Below the pieces are notes generated by a model. That model saw nothing but the letters and a program-made list of their open reading frames with translations, made no database searches and was not told where the DNA came from. From positions 1,384,209 to 1,448,208 of the forward strand of contig JACEVL010000100.1 of the NCBI GenBank assembly GCA_020284085.1: a DNA stretch of 64,000 bases, read 5' to 3'. Positions 20,051-31,004 of the stretch are shown in pieces. Position 1 is the first letter of the stretch, and each line of letters begins with the position of its first letter. Both the position numbers and the translations under genes were made by a program. This DNA comes from Aporrectodea caliginosa. Lineage: Eukaryota; Annelida; Clitellata; Crassiclitellata; Lumbricidae.

Positions 20051-23000
20051 CTACATAAACCATAAAAGTGTAAGACTGACCCTTGTAACGGCTAAATGTG
20101 AGACTCACATTAATGGGTTCTGGCGATGTGTTGAATTTTCATGAGTCTAAACGCAAGGTGCTGTGCGGGTACGTGGCAACAGCATCCAAAACCACGTCAT
20201 TGTCTTTTTAAATTGGATTCACGCTAAGTTCAATGCTTTCTATTTACCCCCGCCCCCAGCATATACACAACATCACTTCATAGAAGCAAATATCAATATA
20301 GTTGGTTTCCAGCTTAGTGACGTAAGGTCCCTATGACTTAAGGTCCCTATAAAGAAAAGGTGCTATATAAATTTTCCGCTGTATGAATACAATCAGTGGA
20401 TGCGTCCGAGGAAGGTTCAAAAAAGTACACTCAACGTTACAAGGGGAGTGAACAAACCCAAACATATCACAAACAATTATTTCTAAACCAATATTGAATG
20501 TCTCTATAATTAGGACCAAGGCGAGTCTTAATCTCGTCATTGATGGAGCTGGTGAACTACTGTTAGGCCCAACGTTTAGCGTCTATACATCAGCAGAGTC
20601 GAATCGCTATGTTAGTCATATGTCTGTAGATTAGCCTCATGCAGCTTGGCAATATTGCGAAATACCAATTTAGTTAATCCTATGAACTTCTGCTTTCGTT
20701 AATAAAAATATGGCAGTCGCAAATTCAGTTTGCCTTTCTTTTCTTTTCGACAATCAGGAGAAAATACATGTTTGATAACGCATCTAACTCTGCGCGTTTA
20801 TATAACTATTATAGCCTGTATTTGAAGCATCTCACTAAAATCTTAACCACATGCAGCCAAGTAACTTAGTAAGTAAGTAACTAATTAAGTAAATAACTAC
20901 ATATTTTCGACACCATAATTTATGGTCCAACAAATAGTACAACAGCGACATCTGTTTTTGAACGTTGAAATAACTACTAAAATATGCACAGAGTATGAAT
21001 TCCTAATAATTTTACAATCACTTACTGTCTTCGCTTTCGGAAGATCAAGATGACGACAACGATAATGAAAACAATAGCCACAAATAAAAGAAGGATGAGG
21101 AGAAGTTCAATTGAATTAAATATTGAGTTGAATATTCCTAAAAAAAGGCAATTGAAAAACACGCCATGTGTAATGCAGTAAAGACAGTGCAAAAGAACAG
21201 TGTTAAGGCATCAAAACTTATTGCTGAATAGTGTAGTTTAGTATAGTACATGCAGTTGAATAGTGTAGTTTAGTATAGTGCATGTAGTTGAATAGTGTAG
21301 TTTAGTATAGTACATGTAGTTGAATAGTGCAGTTTAGTATAGTACATGTAGTTGAATAGTGTAGTTTAGTATAGTACATGTAGTTGAATAGTGTAGTTTA
21401 GTATAGTACATGTACTTGAATAGTGTAGTTTAGTATAGTACATGTAGTTGAATATTGTAGTTTAGTATAGTACATGTAGTTGAATAGTGTAGTTTAGTAT
21501 AGTACATGTAGTTGATAGTGCAGTTTAGTATAGTACATGTAGTTGAATAGTGCAGTTTAGTATAGTACATGTAGTTGAATAGTGCAGTTTAGTATAGTAG
21601 TACATGTAGTTGTATAGTGTAGTTTAGGATGTAGTTGTATAGTGTAGTTTAGTATAGTACATGTACTTGAATAGTGTAGTTTAGTATAGTACATGTAGTT
21701 GAATATTGTAGTTTAGTATAGTACATGTAGTTGAATAGTGTAGTTTAGTATAGTACATGTAGTTGAATAGTGCAGTTTAGTATAGTACATGTAGTTGAAT
21801 AGTGCAGTTTAGTATAGTACATGTAGTTGAATAGTGCAGTTTAGTATAGTACATGTAGTTGAATAGTGCAGTTTAGTATAGTAGGCCTACATGTAGTTGT
21901 ATAGTGTAGTTTAGTATAGTACATGTAGCTGAATAGTGTAGTTTAGCATAGTGTGAGTGTTTATAAATACAATACAGCGCAATGCACAACGATATAATGA
22001 AGTACAATAAAGCGAAGCACAATAATTATTAGCTGGCATTAAACGAACCTTCTATACCGTAGTTCAATGGTAAACTTTGATGCACGACATCACGGCAATC
22101 TTAGGTGGCGTGTTTTAAATATGCTAAAATGACTATAAGAATAGCGGTGGTAATTTTTAGATTCAACATAAAAATTACCTGATGATGATAATAAGAAAAC
22201 CGTTGTTTGCTGCTCCGAAAAATGACTTGACGGTTCCTGAGTCATAGATGAAGTTGACGCAGTCTTTGTAGCAATTTCTTTAGCAGTAGTCGCGGCAAAT
22301 GTAGTCACATATGGAGTTTTCAAAAGAGATGTAGTCTTGGAAGTGGTGGCTACGGTTGGAGTAGTACTAGTTTTATTGGTAGTGACTGTGGTAGCAGTCG
22401 TGGATTCGATGCGGACAGTACTAGATTTTGATTTTTTACCTATTGCTGTTGTTGTACTAATTGCTGATGACGTTGTAGTTTTTGTTGCTGCTGATGATGG
22501 TGTTGACGATGATGATGAGCTGCTCAACTTGATAGTGGTATAAGCAGAAGGGGAGACAGAGGTCTTAAAATCTCCTGATGTCGATGACAATATTTGTTCT
22601 TCTGGAAATATAAAATCTACAGTAGTAATATATTATTCAGTAAAGATAAATGTTCACTATACGCTCAACGACTGCAATAAATAGTGTGGCAGCTATTCAA
22701 ACTGGAAGCTGTGGAGATGGATTGATAAAATTAGCAGGATCGAAGTCTTTCGGAAGCTGTAGAAAAGTGCACATTAATTTTACGTTTGCATTTAGAGCTC
22801 TTAATCGCTAAGACGCACCTTTTTGGCAGACAATGGCATACATATCATCGCATTTGCAGGTACTCCATTTGCGGTCATTTCTCGCTTCGTTTTCTCTGCT
22901 GAATTGCGGACTAAAGCAAATGCATTGTTTGTCAGAAGTCTCGTCAGGGAAACCATTGTTCCAGTTAGTGTAAGTGAGCGCAGCGCCTAATTACACAAAA

Positions 23001-26000
23001 ACCATTGAAGATCGTTTAAATCGCCTATCCTTGTTTCATTACAATATAATGGTTTTAATCTTGAGGATGTAAGCCGACTTTGCTCTTGTCTGCTTTTCTT
23101 CCACGTATTTTGACAATAAGGAATTAAGTAGAAATCCGTTAATAACAAGAGGACTTGAATGTTGCTTTTGATCATAAAATTCTCTGAGTACTTTGGTCTC
23201 TATTTATTGGCTCACACCTATATAAAGTTGTGTAGCAACACAGTGTACTCTCTGGATTTTGACTCCCTGCCTCTAGATTGTGTTTTGATTAAGCGCCTGC
23301 GAATAAGCTGGTTCCCGCGACTTCGCTTTTGTGGGCGCTGTAGAAATATCGAGTTTACGATTACGATCACGATTACGATTACTGAAAATTATCAATTATA
23401 TCATGAGAACTTCTATAGCGCTATGATTTAAAAGACATCAGTCGATGATCCTTTTACAGTTATAATTGAAACTCTGTCCTTTCTGTGTACGTCACTTTGA
23501 CCATTTCGTTCTCAGTTTTCGACACCTTTTTCAAATTGCTCATCCACCATAGGCTGCCTCTCAGTCTTAGCGGATTCTGGATTTTGAACTGATTACGTCA
23601 TCGTTTTGATATGCAATCGTTTGGTGCCTTGTCCATTAGACATAGGCTCGATAGAAGTTATTTATTACAAGAAGTTAAGTCGTACGTTGTTCGTACTTAA
23701 ATTTTTGCTTTAAGATCTCTCAAAGAAATAATGGTGTAATATGAGGAGTATGTATGTATGTATGTATGTGTGAGCCAATATGTATGTATGTATGTACATC
23801 AGTCGATGATCGCTTTACAGTTATAATTGACTTAAATGTTCTCTGGTCGCACGGATGAGCACTTGTTATAGCGCCCCTTCAAGATTTCTACTCAGAGGCG
23901 TTCCCGACTACAGCGCGTACACTGAATCGGAGTTTCACGCCGAAGCGCATGAGCAATTGCGAGTGAAGGACTTGCCCAGGGTCCCTACGCGGCGGCTTGA
24001 GGTGGATTCGAACCCACAACCCTCCGGCTGCAAGGCACCTAACATACCCCTACACCACCCCGCCCCATTTGATTAACATGTTATCCCTTGTAGGCAACAT
24101 TCAGGTCCTCTTGTTTGGTCCGCCAAAGGTATAAGAAGGCGCAGACTTGCGTCAGCAAATGTCCGATTGATTGAAGAATTTAATCTCAATCTGTAACTGC
24201 CTGAGAATAACCACCAGCGATATTAACGCATAAGTACAAAACAAAGTAAGAAATGCGACCAGAGAACATTTAAGTCAAATGTATGCAATCTGACCAATCA
24301 GTCAGATTTGCTCAACATGAACCTTGTTCAGTATGACTCACTGTGTTTCGCCTAGTTCTACAGAATGGAAATATACATCACCTGAGCTGCTCCAAATCCA
24401 CTTATTTCGGCGAAGTCCAATCCAATATCTCTCGGTTTCGTTCAGAAATGACCAATCCTTTGTCTCTCGGAGATTCTTAATATAACCCAAGTCTGCTCCC
24501 AATACTAAACACTTCTTTCGGGCTTCATACCAAGTGTACGGTATATTTGCGACGTAATGTTTGTTGTGACTGGAGGCTGATTTCGAATATGCAATAGCAA
24601 AGAAAGTTAGTCATAAGTTAAGAACAAACATACATATCCAGTTAAATAAACTGACATCCGTCAAACTGCTCTTAAGAACATTAGCTTTGATTCCTCCATT
24701 GGGAGCTGCAAGTATAGCAAGTCTACAAAACAATTAAATTGTTTTGTAGACTTGCTATACTTGCAGCTCCCAATGGAGCTATACTTGCAGCTCCCAATGG
24801 AGCTATACTTCCGATACTGCTGAGCTGTTCCATTCTTTAGGCATCGAACTAGAATTACTAGATCAAATTCAAGATCAATTCCAATTTTGCTCCATCTTCC
24901 CGTCACCGATAAACTAGAGCTGTGCGTGTTAGGTCCATCTTTGGAAAATTCACAATAATTCCCAGTAATATATTGTTCGTTTCTGCATGGTCCTTCACTT
25001 CTTGTTGTCTGATTTCCGAAAGAGCTGACGGATTCATATTTCCGGATACCTGATGTAGAATTGTCGTTACACAAATACCTTAACTATCGCGAAATTACTA
25101 ATTGTTACTAATAATACTACTAAGCTATGGTAGTAATAATGCAAATTGTAACAAGTATAAATCCGCTAATGCACCTGGATATTCGCATATGAAGCCAAGC
25201 CGGGACGTGACGTTACCAAAACAGTAGACCAGCGATTGTCCATGCCTCATGACACAAGCTTCATCATGAAACTGTTCGGCTGTGTTTCTAGCATCTGAAA
25301 GACATCAAGAGGTTGTAAGTAGGTGATGATGAAAAGCCGACCGTGATTTGGCAATGTATCATTTGAGGTCTGCGATTAAGACTAGAGCAGAGGGAGAAAG
25401 AAATCGGCTCTTAGATGACTATATTGAGCTCACACTTTCAGTGGGGAAATAAGGCGGCGAGTTACAGATTAGCACATCCGACCTGACATAAAAATATGTA
25501 GCAGTAAATAGTTCGCACCAATGGTAACTTCTATGGCATATTGAAGATAAGCAAACAGTCTTTAAGGAATGCTTTTATTTTGCATGTCTGTCTCTTTTCT
25601 CTTCTAGGAGCGAATCAGCGTCAACTTTGGATAACTAGCCACTCTAGGTGCTTTGCCTGTGTTGGCTCATCAGCTTGGAACTCTCTTCCCCAGTCTCTTC
25701 GTCTTGAGTTACTAGCCCTCTCTCCTTCCCAGTTCCGTAGACGTCTTAAGACTTTCTTGTACCCTGATGCAGGCACTGATGCAGGTCGAGAGCGCTGCTG
25801 ATTTTTGAGCGGCGCTATACAAAAGTTCGATTACAATTACAATTACACGATATAAATTGTAACCGCAGCGATTTATAATACCATGCTGTATGGATGTGTA
25901 ATGGTTGTGAGCCGGAGAGTGGAGAACGCGAGTTGAATGAAGAACTATCCACAAGTGACACGAAGTCAACGCCAAAGTTGTTTTCGCCTGTGGCGGTTAC

Positions 26001-27920
26001 GGATGGAATCCTTGTCTAGAAATGTCTGTGTGAAGCGCATAGTTCGAAGTTTAACCTAGGACTATCGTGGGTTTTGTTGTTGATATTTCATATTGCTGTT
26101 CGACACTCTGATATCACCAATTATTATAGTCAAGGTGTTTCTGAATTATTGCTTGAGACTCTTTTATATTGCTTCACTGTAACGGATCTCGTGGACACTT
26201 ACCTGTTGATACGTCTGGAGAATATGGATGACCATTAACCCATGACCATTTCGAACGTTTACTTGTCGACAGCATTCGTGCGTCCATAATGATCGTCTCA
26301 TTCGGCAACGCTTTTCCTATGAAGCCTTCGACATTTCTTTGGCTTTCTTCACTATTGATGACAATCAAATTGGAACCAGGAACATGTTCTTTGCACCAGC
26401 GACTGGCTGCTTTGAAAGGCTTACGCACTGGGTCACTGTTGGCGGCATGAAATGTTGTAAAGCAAGTCCATCCAGAACTTGTGTTGGGGCAGTATGACGT
26501 ATTATATATTCCTCTGGGTAAATCCTGGCACTTCGCCTCTTCCAATGACAGCCACAAACCTACAAACGAAGTATAAGTCTAGTGTCATCGAAGACACAAA
26601 TCACGCATCATCGTACATGGAGGCCTTACTTATTCACCGAAGTCTGATCTAAAGCAGGACAACATATTCTACTGCTTGGTGACCAAGTCAAATGAACTTC
26701 TTTCGGCTCGGTCACAACCACTGACCTTTTATTCAAAATCAAACAAACAATGTTAAGTTTGATTACATACATGCCCTAAACGATTGCAATTACGTCTCTG
26801 TATGTAACTCTTACAGCGGGACCTAAAGCCGTAATTCTGCAGATTTACATGTATAATTGAAAATGAGTCTTCTAAAATTTAAACAACCCCTTACAAGATA
26901 TGAAACTTTTTATTGTTACTTTGGAAAGTTATTTTGGAACACGTCATGCTTATTTCTGTTCTAGCACTCTGACAAACGTTTTAACAACTGACAAACTTTA
27001 TTTTCCCATAAGCACAATGCCTATAACAAGTATAGCTTGACTTATTACATTTCGGTGTATTGGCTATAGTACAGAGGAGACCCAAAATTGGAATGAGCCC
27101 CTATTAATTAAGGTCAGCCTATTTAACTAACTCGTAACGCGCTCTGGTTTGAGATTCCTTTAATACGAGCTGCAATGTTCGGATACACGTAAGATATCTC
27201 GTTTTCATAGCCCAAGATATGGGTCGTTCATTACCCTCTCTTAGGTCCTTGTTGGCTATTCCGGACTCCTCAACAGGGAGCCAATGCATCGCAGGACTTG
27301 CCGTTTATTTAGCAGCTGGTGACGGAGACAAATCTTCACGAACAACGTTCCCTGGATCGTTTTACACGAAGTCCGCAAAGCAGACTCGAATCCGCAATCG
27401 CTGAAGTTCAGACCCAGCGCCGATACCACAACCGCACCGGTAAGACAATTAACAATGGCCTGGTTCACAACCGTTCTACGACCGTATGCTATATAAATTG
27501 GCGCTATATAAATACCAATGGCAATACACACTGTTACATATGCTACAATTGCGTGTCAATGTATGTGTCAAACTGATCTAAGCAAATGCATCTCAAGACA
27601 CTTTGAACTATTTGCTGAACAACGCCAAACGCAACTGCGCGTAACGGCGGCGACAATACACGGATCGCAGAATCCACCTAATTCCGACCGAGTTCAACAG
27701 CTGACTCGGGGTTCTCGCACTGGGAGCGCTACTGAATGGCCTCGGCTGTGAGCGGCGCTATATAAATTACTAATTACATTTACATTAGATTACATTCGTA
27801 ATAAGTACAGCACTTGCATCACAGCAGAAGGATTTCTTATAGGTTTTAAAATCTACGAAATCGGTTTATTCACTTACCAGCAAGAAGGCCTACAAACAGA
27901 TGCCCAAACAGTTGTTTCAT
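19609..27920 (-). CDS. Receptor copy B: paralogue of A with a shortened tail
   Basis: Exons in transcript order: 27920-27878 (signal MKQLFGHLFVGLLA), 26559-26203 and 25294-25175 (CTLD1), 24576-24382 and 22986-22819 (CTLD2), 22601-22179 (mucin stalk), 21137-21026 (TM helix, RKRRQ), 20050-19609 (tail). Frame and phases match A throughout; the product is about 619 residues. CTLD2 keeps WYEARKKC, RYWIGL, YTNWNNGFPDE and YAIVCQ. The tail keeps AYATV, IYTDV, VYADV and EYAEP. Two A tyrosines are replaced (TVDAGV for IYASV, STDSKP for IYSQP). A ~50-residue middle block is deleted and a frameshift near 19615-19625 gives an early stop, removing the last VYAEP although its codons remain downstream. Probably expressed and diverging, or in early decay. 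A possible extra exon lies at about 24800-25049. Confidence 0.72.
21026..21137 (-). CDS. Receptor B exon: transmembrane helix
   Basis: The 112-nt exon (phase 1 in, phase 2 out) encodes IELLLILLLFVAIVFIIVVV and LIFRKRR. The GTAAGT donor is at the same codon position as in A. Confidence 0.75.
21222..21957. repeat. 32-bp minisatellite in receptor B intron
   Basis: About 21-22 copies of GTAGTTGAATAGTGTAG plus TTTAGTATAGTACAT, with small length variants. One unit at 21882 carries an inserted GGCCTA. Confidence 0.92.
22179..22601 (-). CDS. Receptor B exon: mucin-like stalk
   Basis: The 423-nt phase 1-1 exon begins EEQILSSTSGDFKTSV after TTCCAG and ends VFLLSSSG at GTAATT. It is Ser/Thr-rich throughout. 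It lacks the clean 15-residue repeat array of A, so stalk length differs between paralogues. Confidence 0.72.
22819..22986 (-). CDS. Receptor B exon: C-terminal half of CTLD2
   Basis: The 168-nt phase 1-1 exon encodes LTYTNWNNGFPDETSD, CICFSPQ, and KWSTCKCDDMYAIVCQ, colinear with A 9339-9515 but lacking two of its cysteines. Confidence 0.75.
23850..24068 (-). mobile_element. tRNA-derived SINE with LINE-like 3' end
   Basis: Same family as 8395-8625: B box GGGTTCGAATCC and 3' end GAACGCCTCTGAGTAG...GGGGCGCTATAACAAGTGC on the minus strand. It lies in a receptor B intron. Confidence 0.72.
24382..24576 (-). CDS. Receptor B exon: N-terminal half of CTLD2 with shifted acceptor
   Basis: Homologous to A 10781-11005. 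The acceptor position used in A and C (GCAG|ATTC) is GCAT|ATTC here, so it is dead. An AG 12 nt inside (AAATCAG|CC) restores the phase-1 frame and removes four residues. The exon encodes TWYEARKKCLVLGADL and RYWIGLRRNKWIWSSS. Confidence 0.65.
24694..24801. repeat. Perfect 42-bp palindrome plus 24-bp tandem duplication
   Basis: 24694-24735 is the exact reverse complement of 24737-24778 with a one-base centre at 24736. The last 24 bp of the right arm is then repeated in direct orientation (24778-24801). Confidence 0.95.
24800..25049 (-). CDS. Receptor B possible extra exon of unknown domain
   Basis: Downstream of a CATCAG acceptor an open frame in phase 1 reads IRKYESVSSFGNQ, then NYCEFSKDGPN, WSKIGIDLEFDLVILVRC. 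A related but broken stretch in copy C (about 39360-39560) reads FSIDGPSKES and KVWRKYGE. I do not recognise the domain. No convincing donor was found; the frame runs into the palindrome at 24694-24778. It may be a lost or optional exon. Confidence 0.35.
25175..25294 (-). CDS. Receptor B exon: C-terminal part of CTLD1
   Basis: The 120-nt phase 1-1 exon encodes DEACVMRHGQSLVYCFGN and ends LGFICEYPG before GTGCAT. It matches A 12461-12577. Confidence 0.72.
25560..25860 (+). mobile_element. CR1/L2-like LINE 3' end
   Basis: The plus frame reads SRCFACVGSSAWNSLPQSLRL and FRRRLKTFLYP, then stop, then TGAGCGGCGCTATACAAAAG and (ATTAC)n. This is the classic RT C-terminus and tail of this LINE group, inside a receptor B intron. 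Confidence 0.75.
26203..26559 (-). CDS. Receptor B exon: N-terminal part of CTLD1
   Basis: The 357-nt phase 1-1 exon has GTAAGT donor. It encodes LWLSLEEAKC, CPNTSSGWTCFTTF, AASRWCKEH, SNLIVINSEES and KWSWVNGH, colinear with A exon 2. Confidence 0.75.
27290..27790. mobile_element. SINE (minus) and LINE tail (plus) in receptor B intron 1
   Basis: 27290-27440 on minus is tRNA-like (GCGCTGGGTCTGAAC, GCGGATTCGAGTC). 27600-27790 on plus ends GTGAGCGGCGCTATATAAATTAC with (ATTAC)-like repeats. Confidence 0.55.
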
Positions 27921-28289
27921 CTTTGGATATATACTTCTAATTTTGATGAGCCATGACTACGGACAAAGTTTCAGGACACTTTTCAAAACTTCAGAATTCA
28001 TTCATTATTCCCGTTCTACTAAGTCAGGAAGATATTTTTCAATGTAACACGCAACACGATATCAACAAAATTATATGCTTAGGTGCACTGTGCATATTTA
28101 CAATACGATATGCAATGTGTAATTTACAATTGCATTTCCGCATCGGTGTAGTTTCTGCGTACTATCAACCTAATAAATTCAACTATAAATTAAAATCGTG
28201 AAAATTGTCGGATACGGGATGCATACTCGCATGCTTTTCGACATAATCATAAGTAAATATTAGACCTATTATAGATATGTAGTTACTTG

Positions 28290-28400
28290 ACTTTCACACG
28301 CTTAAGCTGGAATTTCGCCACTGCCGTTTTCTGTTTATATTCCAGTTCCAACAAGCCAGGAAAAAAGAGAGAGGGCGACGCTAATTCATTGGAAAATAGA
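28290..28400. repeat. Dispersed repeat family copy
   Basis: Matches the family at 16290 (ATTTCGCCACTGCCGTTTTCTG, AGGAAAAAAGAGAGAGGGCGACGC). Confidence 0.5.
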
Positions 28401-28631
28401 TGTTCTGTTTCCTGTAAGTTTTTGGTGTACCTTGTGGATGTTGGGCTGTTGATCACAAAAATGACCTTGAAATTTCGGTAGTTACTATCTAAGTTATTGC
28501 ATTGCATCTGTGTTCTGTTAGTAGTTAAGATTTATGTCTTCTGTCATTTGTGTTGTTGTGAATTGTTTCAATTGCATAACTGTACACTGTAACCGGTTGC
28601 GGTTTGTCAACCGGATAGTTTCAATAAAAAG

Positions 28632-28795
<164 letters not shown>

Positions 28796-29044
28796 TAAGT
28801 TGCCAGAACATTTATATCGCTTTACTAAAAAAACATTCTCTCCGTAGGGCTACTTGCGCCTGCTTCCAAGAGTCCTTTATTTCAAAGTCGTGGATACAGT
28901 TACGCCCGACGTGAGCCTATACCTGGGACTAGAATCACGCCCGCTACGCAAATGGTCAACGCATGTCACATGATTTGTGTACGTGAAACGAACCGACCAA
29001 AAAACATTCCCGATTGCGGTGGAAGGTTGTTCACCGTGTTTTCT

Positions 29045-29125
29045 CACTGACGACACTACTGACCCTACCGACCTGACCCTAACCATAACCGACCCCTCAC
29101 GACGCCTAATCCTAACCAGCCTAAC
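29045..29125. repeat. Degenerate CCTAACC-rich minisatellite
   Basis: GACCCTAACC / CCTCACGACGCCTAA units; a second array with the same units is at 32815-32920. Confidence 0.6.
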
Positions 29126-29309
29126 CGACCCTCAAGATGTCCGCCACTTCAAAATTCCAAGGGAAGACAACAAGTTCACATGACAGGCTTTAGCCAATAA
29201 CGCGACGGGTGTGAATGTAGTACTGGGATTCCGCTAACGCCCGGGGCGTGAATGGATCCACAACGTTATTTCAATCGTAAAACTGTCCTGCTGACGATTC
29301 GGTCTATTT

Positions 29310-29520
29310 AAAGTCGACGACTGTTTAGACATGACTAAATATTAGGCCTAATATATTATATTCTGATAATTTTCATTTACAGGAGGCATACCCCGCATGC
29401 TGTTCGATATGATCATAAGCAAACATTAGATTTTGACTTTCGCACGCTTAAATCGGAGCTCCGTTACAACCACTTGTGGATGGTGCCAGTCCTAAGAACG
29501 AAGAGGAGAGGAGGGCGACG
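29310..29520 (-). repeat. Orphan copy of the receptor 5' flank
   Basis: It repeats the A and B upstream segments, including GTTTAGACATGACTAAATAT and the adjoining dispersed-repeat block, but no exon follows on its left. It carries a TAGGCCTA insertion (29343) absent from A. Confidence 0.5.
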
Positions 29521-29529
29521 CAGAATATA

Positions 29530-30650
29530 TTCGATTTTGAAACAGTGTCGTTAAACAGAAACTATTGTACAGTGATGAAAAGCGTACATTCACCACCGTT
29601 GTTGTGGAGTGGAGCCAGTCCAAACTCTGGATAAAGGAAGGGAGCGATGCTGTTAATCTTATTTTTGACACTAAGTCGTATGTAATGTATGTATGTGTGC
29701 ATCAGAGAACTTGTGTGGAGACTAATATGAAGAGCTGCGAGAGGCAGGCGTTTCTTGCTAATTTGTTTTATGATCACTGAAGCTTGCGATTATACGCATC
29801 AGGTCCTTATGCTGCTTCGTCTTGAAGCTCAGAAAGCTGAGCATCAGGCCTAAGAATTATTCGCCCAGCAGCGTTACTTTGTTTAGTTGCCACGACATTA
29901 TGCATCAAGTGCCTCTTAAGAACCTTGCAATCACGCTGAAGAAAATTGCCAATATTTGGACCTATGGAACGCCCTTGTAAGTTTCTCACAAATATAAAGG
30001 TCAACGCTAGTCCTGTGTCAGAGCTACGAAATGCATTCACATCTTAATATAAGCGCTTTGAACGTACTGGCTTTGTTTAATTATAATCGTTTTGCAGTCT
30101 AGTGTAATAAGTTTCTTATAAATTTCAAGTTACTATATTGCAAAAATTGTGCAATTTCAATTGCAAGTTACACTGCACTTGGTTGCATTGGTCAAAGTAA
30201 GCCTATAATTATCTATAGGTTCGGCAGCTGTTGAGCTAGCTTCCAGCTATTATCACCTCAATACATGCACAAAATATAATCGTTAGGCCTACACTAAATT
30301 ATATGTACTGTTGCAACGCGATCTAAGAGAACTGAAAACTGCCCCGGATTCAAAATAGAACAATTTGAATGAAGCTATGTACAAAGCATACAAGCAAAAT
30401 CGATACATTTACGGAGCGGCAGAAACGCACCACGAAACACGAACACTCGAAAGACGCTCCAGCAGGTCTAACGGAGACCTCTAATGCCGAGAACGTGTAG
30501 AAACAACAGAGGCCAGTCCAGCAGACGAAGAAAATCACATCACCGAAGAACATCGAAACGTTGGCTACGAAAAGCACCACACATCAACAAGAACCAAACG
30601 GTGGTAGAACGAAGAGTACCCAACAGGGGTCTGACAACGAATCGTACAGC
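29530..30650. other. No supported gene
   Basis: Unique AT-rich sequence with one TAGGCCTA (30284). Short frames only. Confidence 0.5.
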
Positions 30651-31004
30651 CGTTGTAGGAGGCTGAATGCACTCACCGTATAAAAAGACTCCTGGAGTGT
30701 TTTTATCCTAGTACATAATGACTCCAGAGTTAATCCATACTAGGACAAAAACACTCCACACTGCGAATAAACACTTCGAGAGTGTTTTCGTTTAAAATCG
30801 GACTATATGACTTGTGGAATTGATTCTTCCTATAGCCTAAGACAAATTGACTGGGGTGTTGATTCTTCCTAGGACCAAATGACTTTTGTAATAATTATTG
30901 ATTCTTTCTAGGACAAATTGAGGCGAACAGTTAGTATCGCGATGCGTAAGTTTACAGGCGTTTCACGGTATCTTTTGGCATGCTTCGCGGATGGTACATG
31001 TTTT

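Noticed and set aside
21222..21957. CRISPR-like array (32-bp units)
   Set aside because: Units are contiguous with no unique spacers, in a eukaryotic intron. It is a minisatellite.
29045..29125. Interstitial telomere array
   Set aside because: CCCTAA motifs are degenerate and separated by a non-telomeric 12-14-mer. There is no run of perfect units.
30484..30666. Short Arg-rich plus-strand frame (MPRTCRNNRGQSSRR...)
   Set aside because: Isolated, 60 codons, no splice partners or paralogue, adjoining a transposon end.
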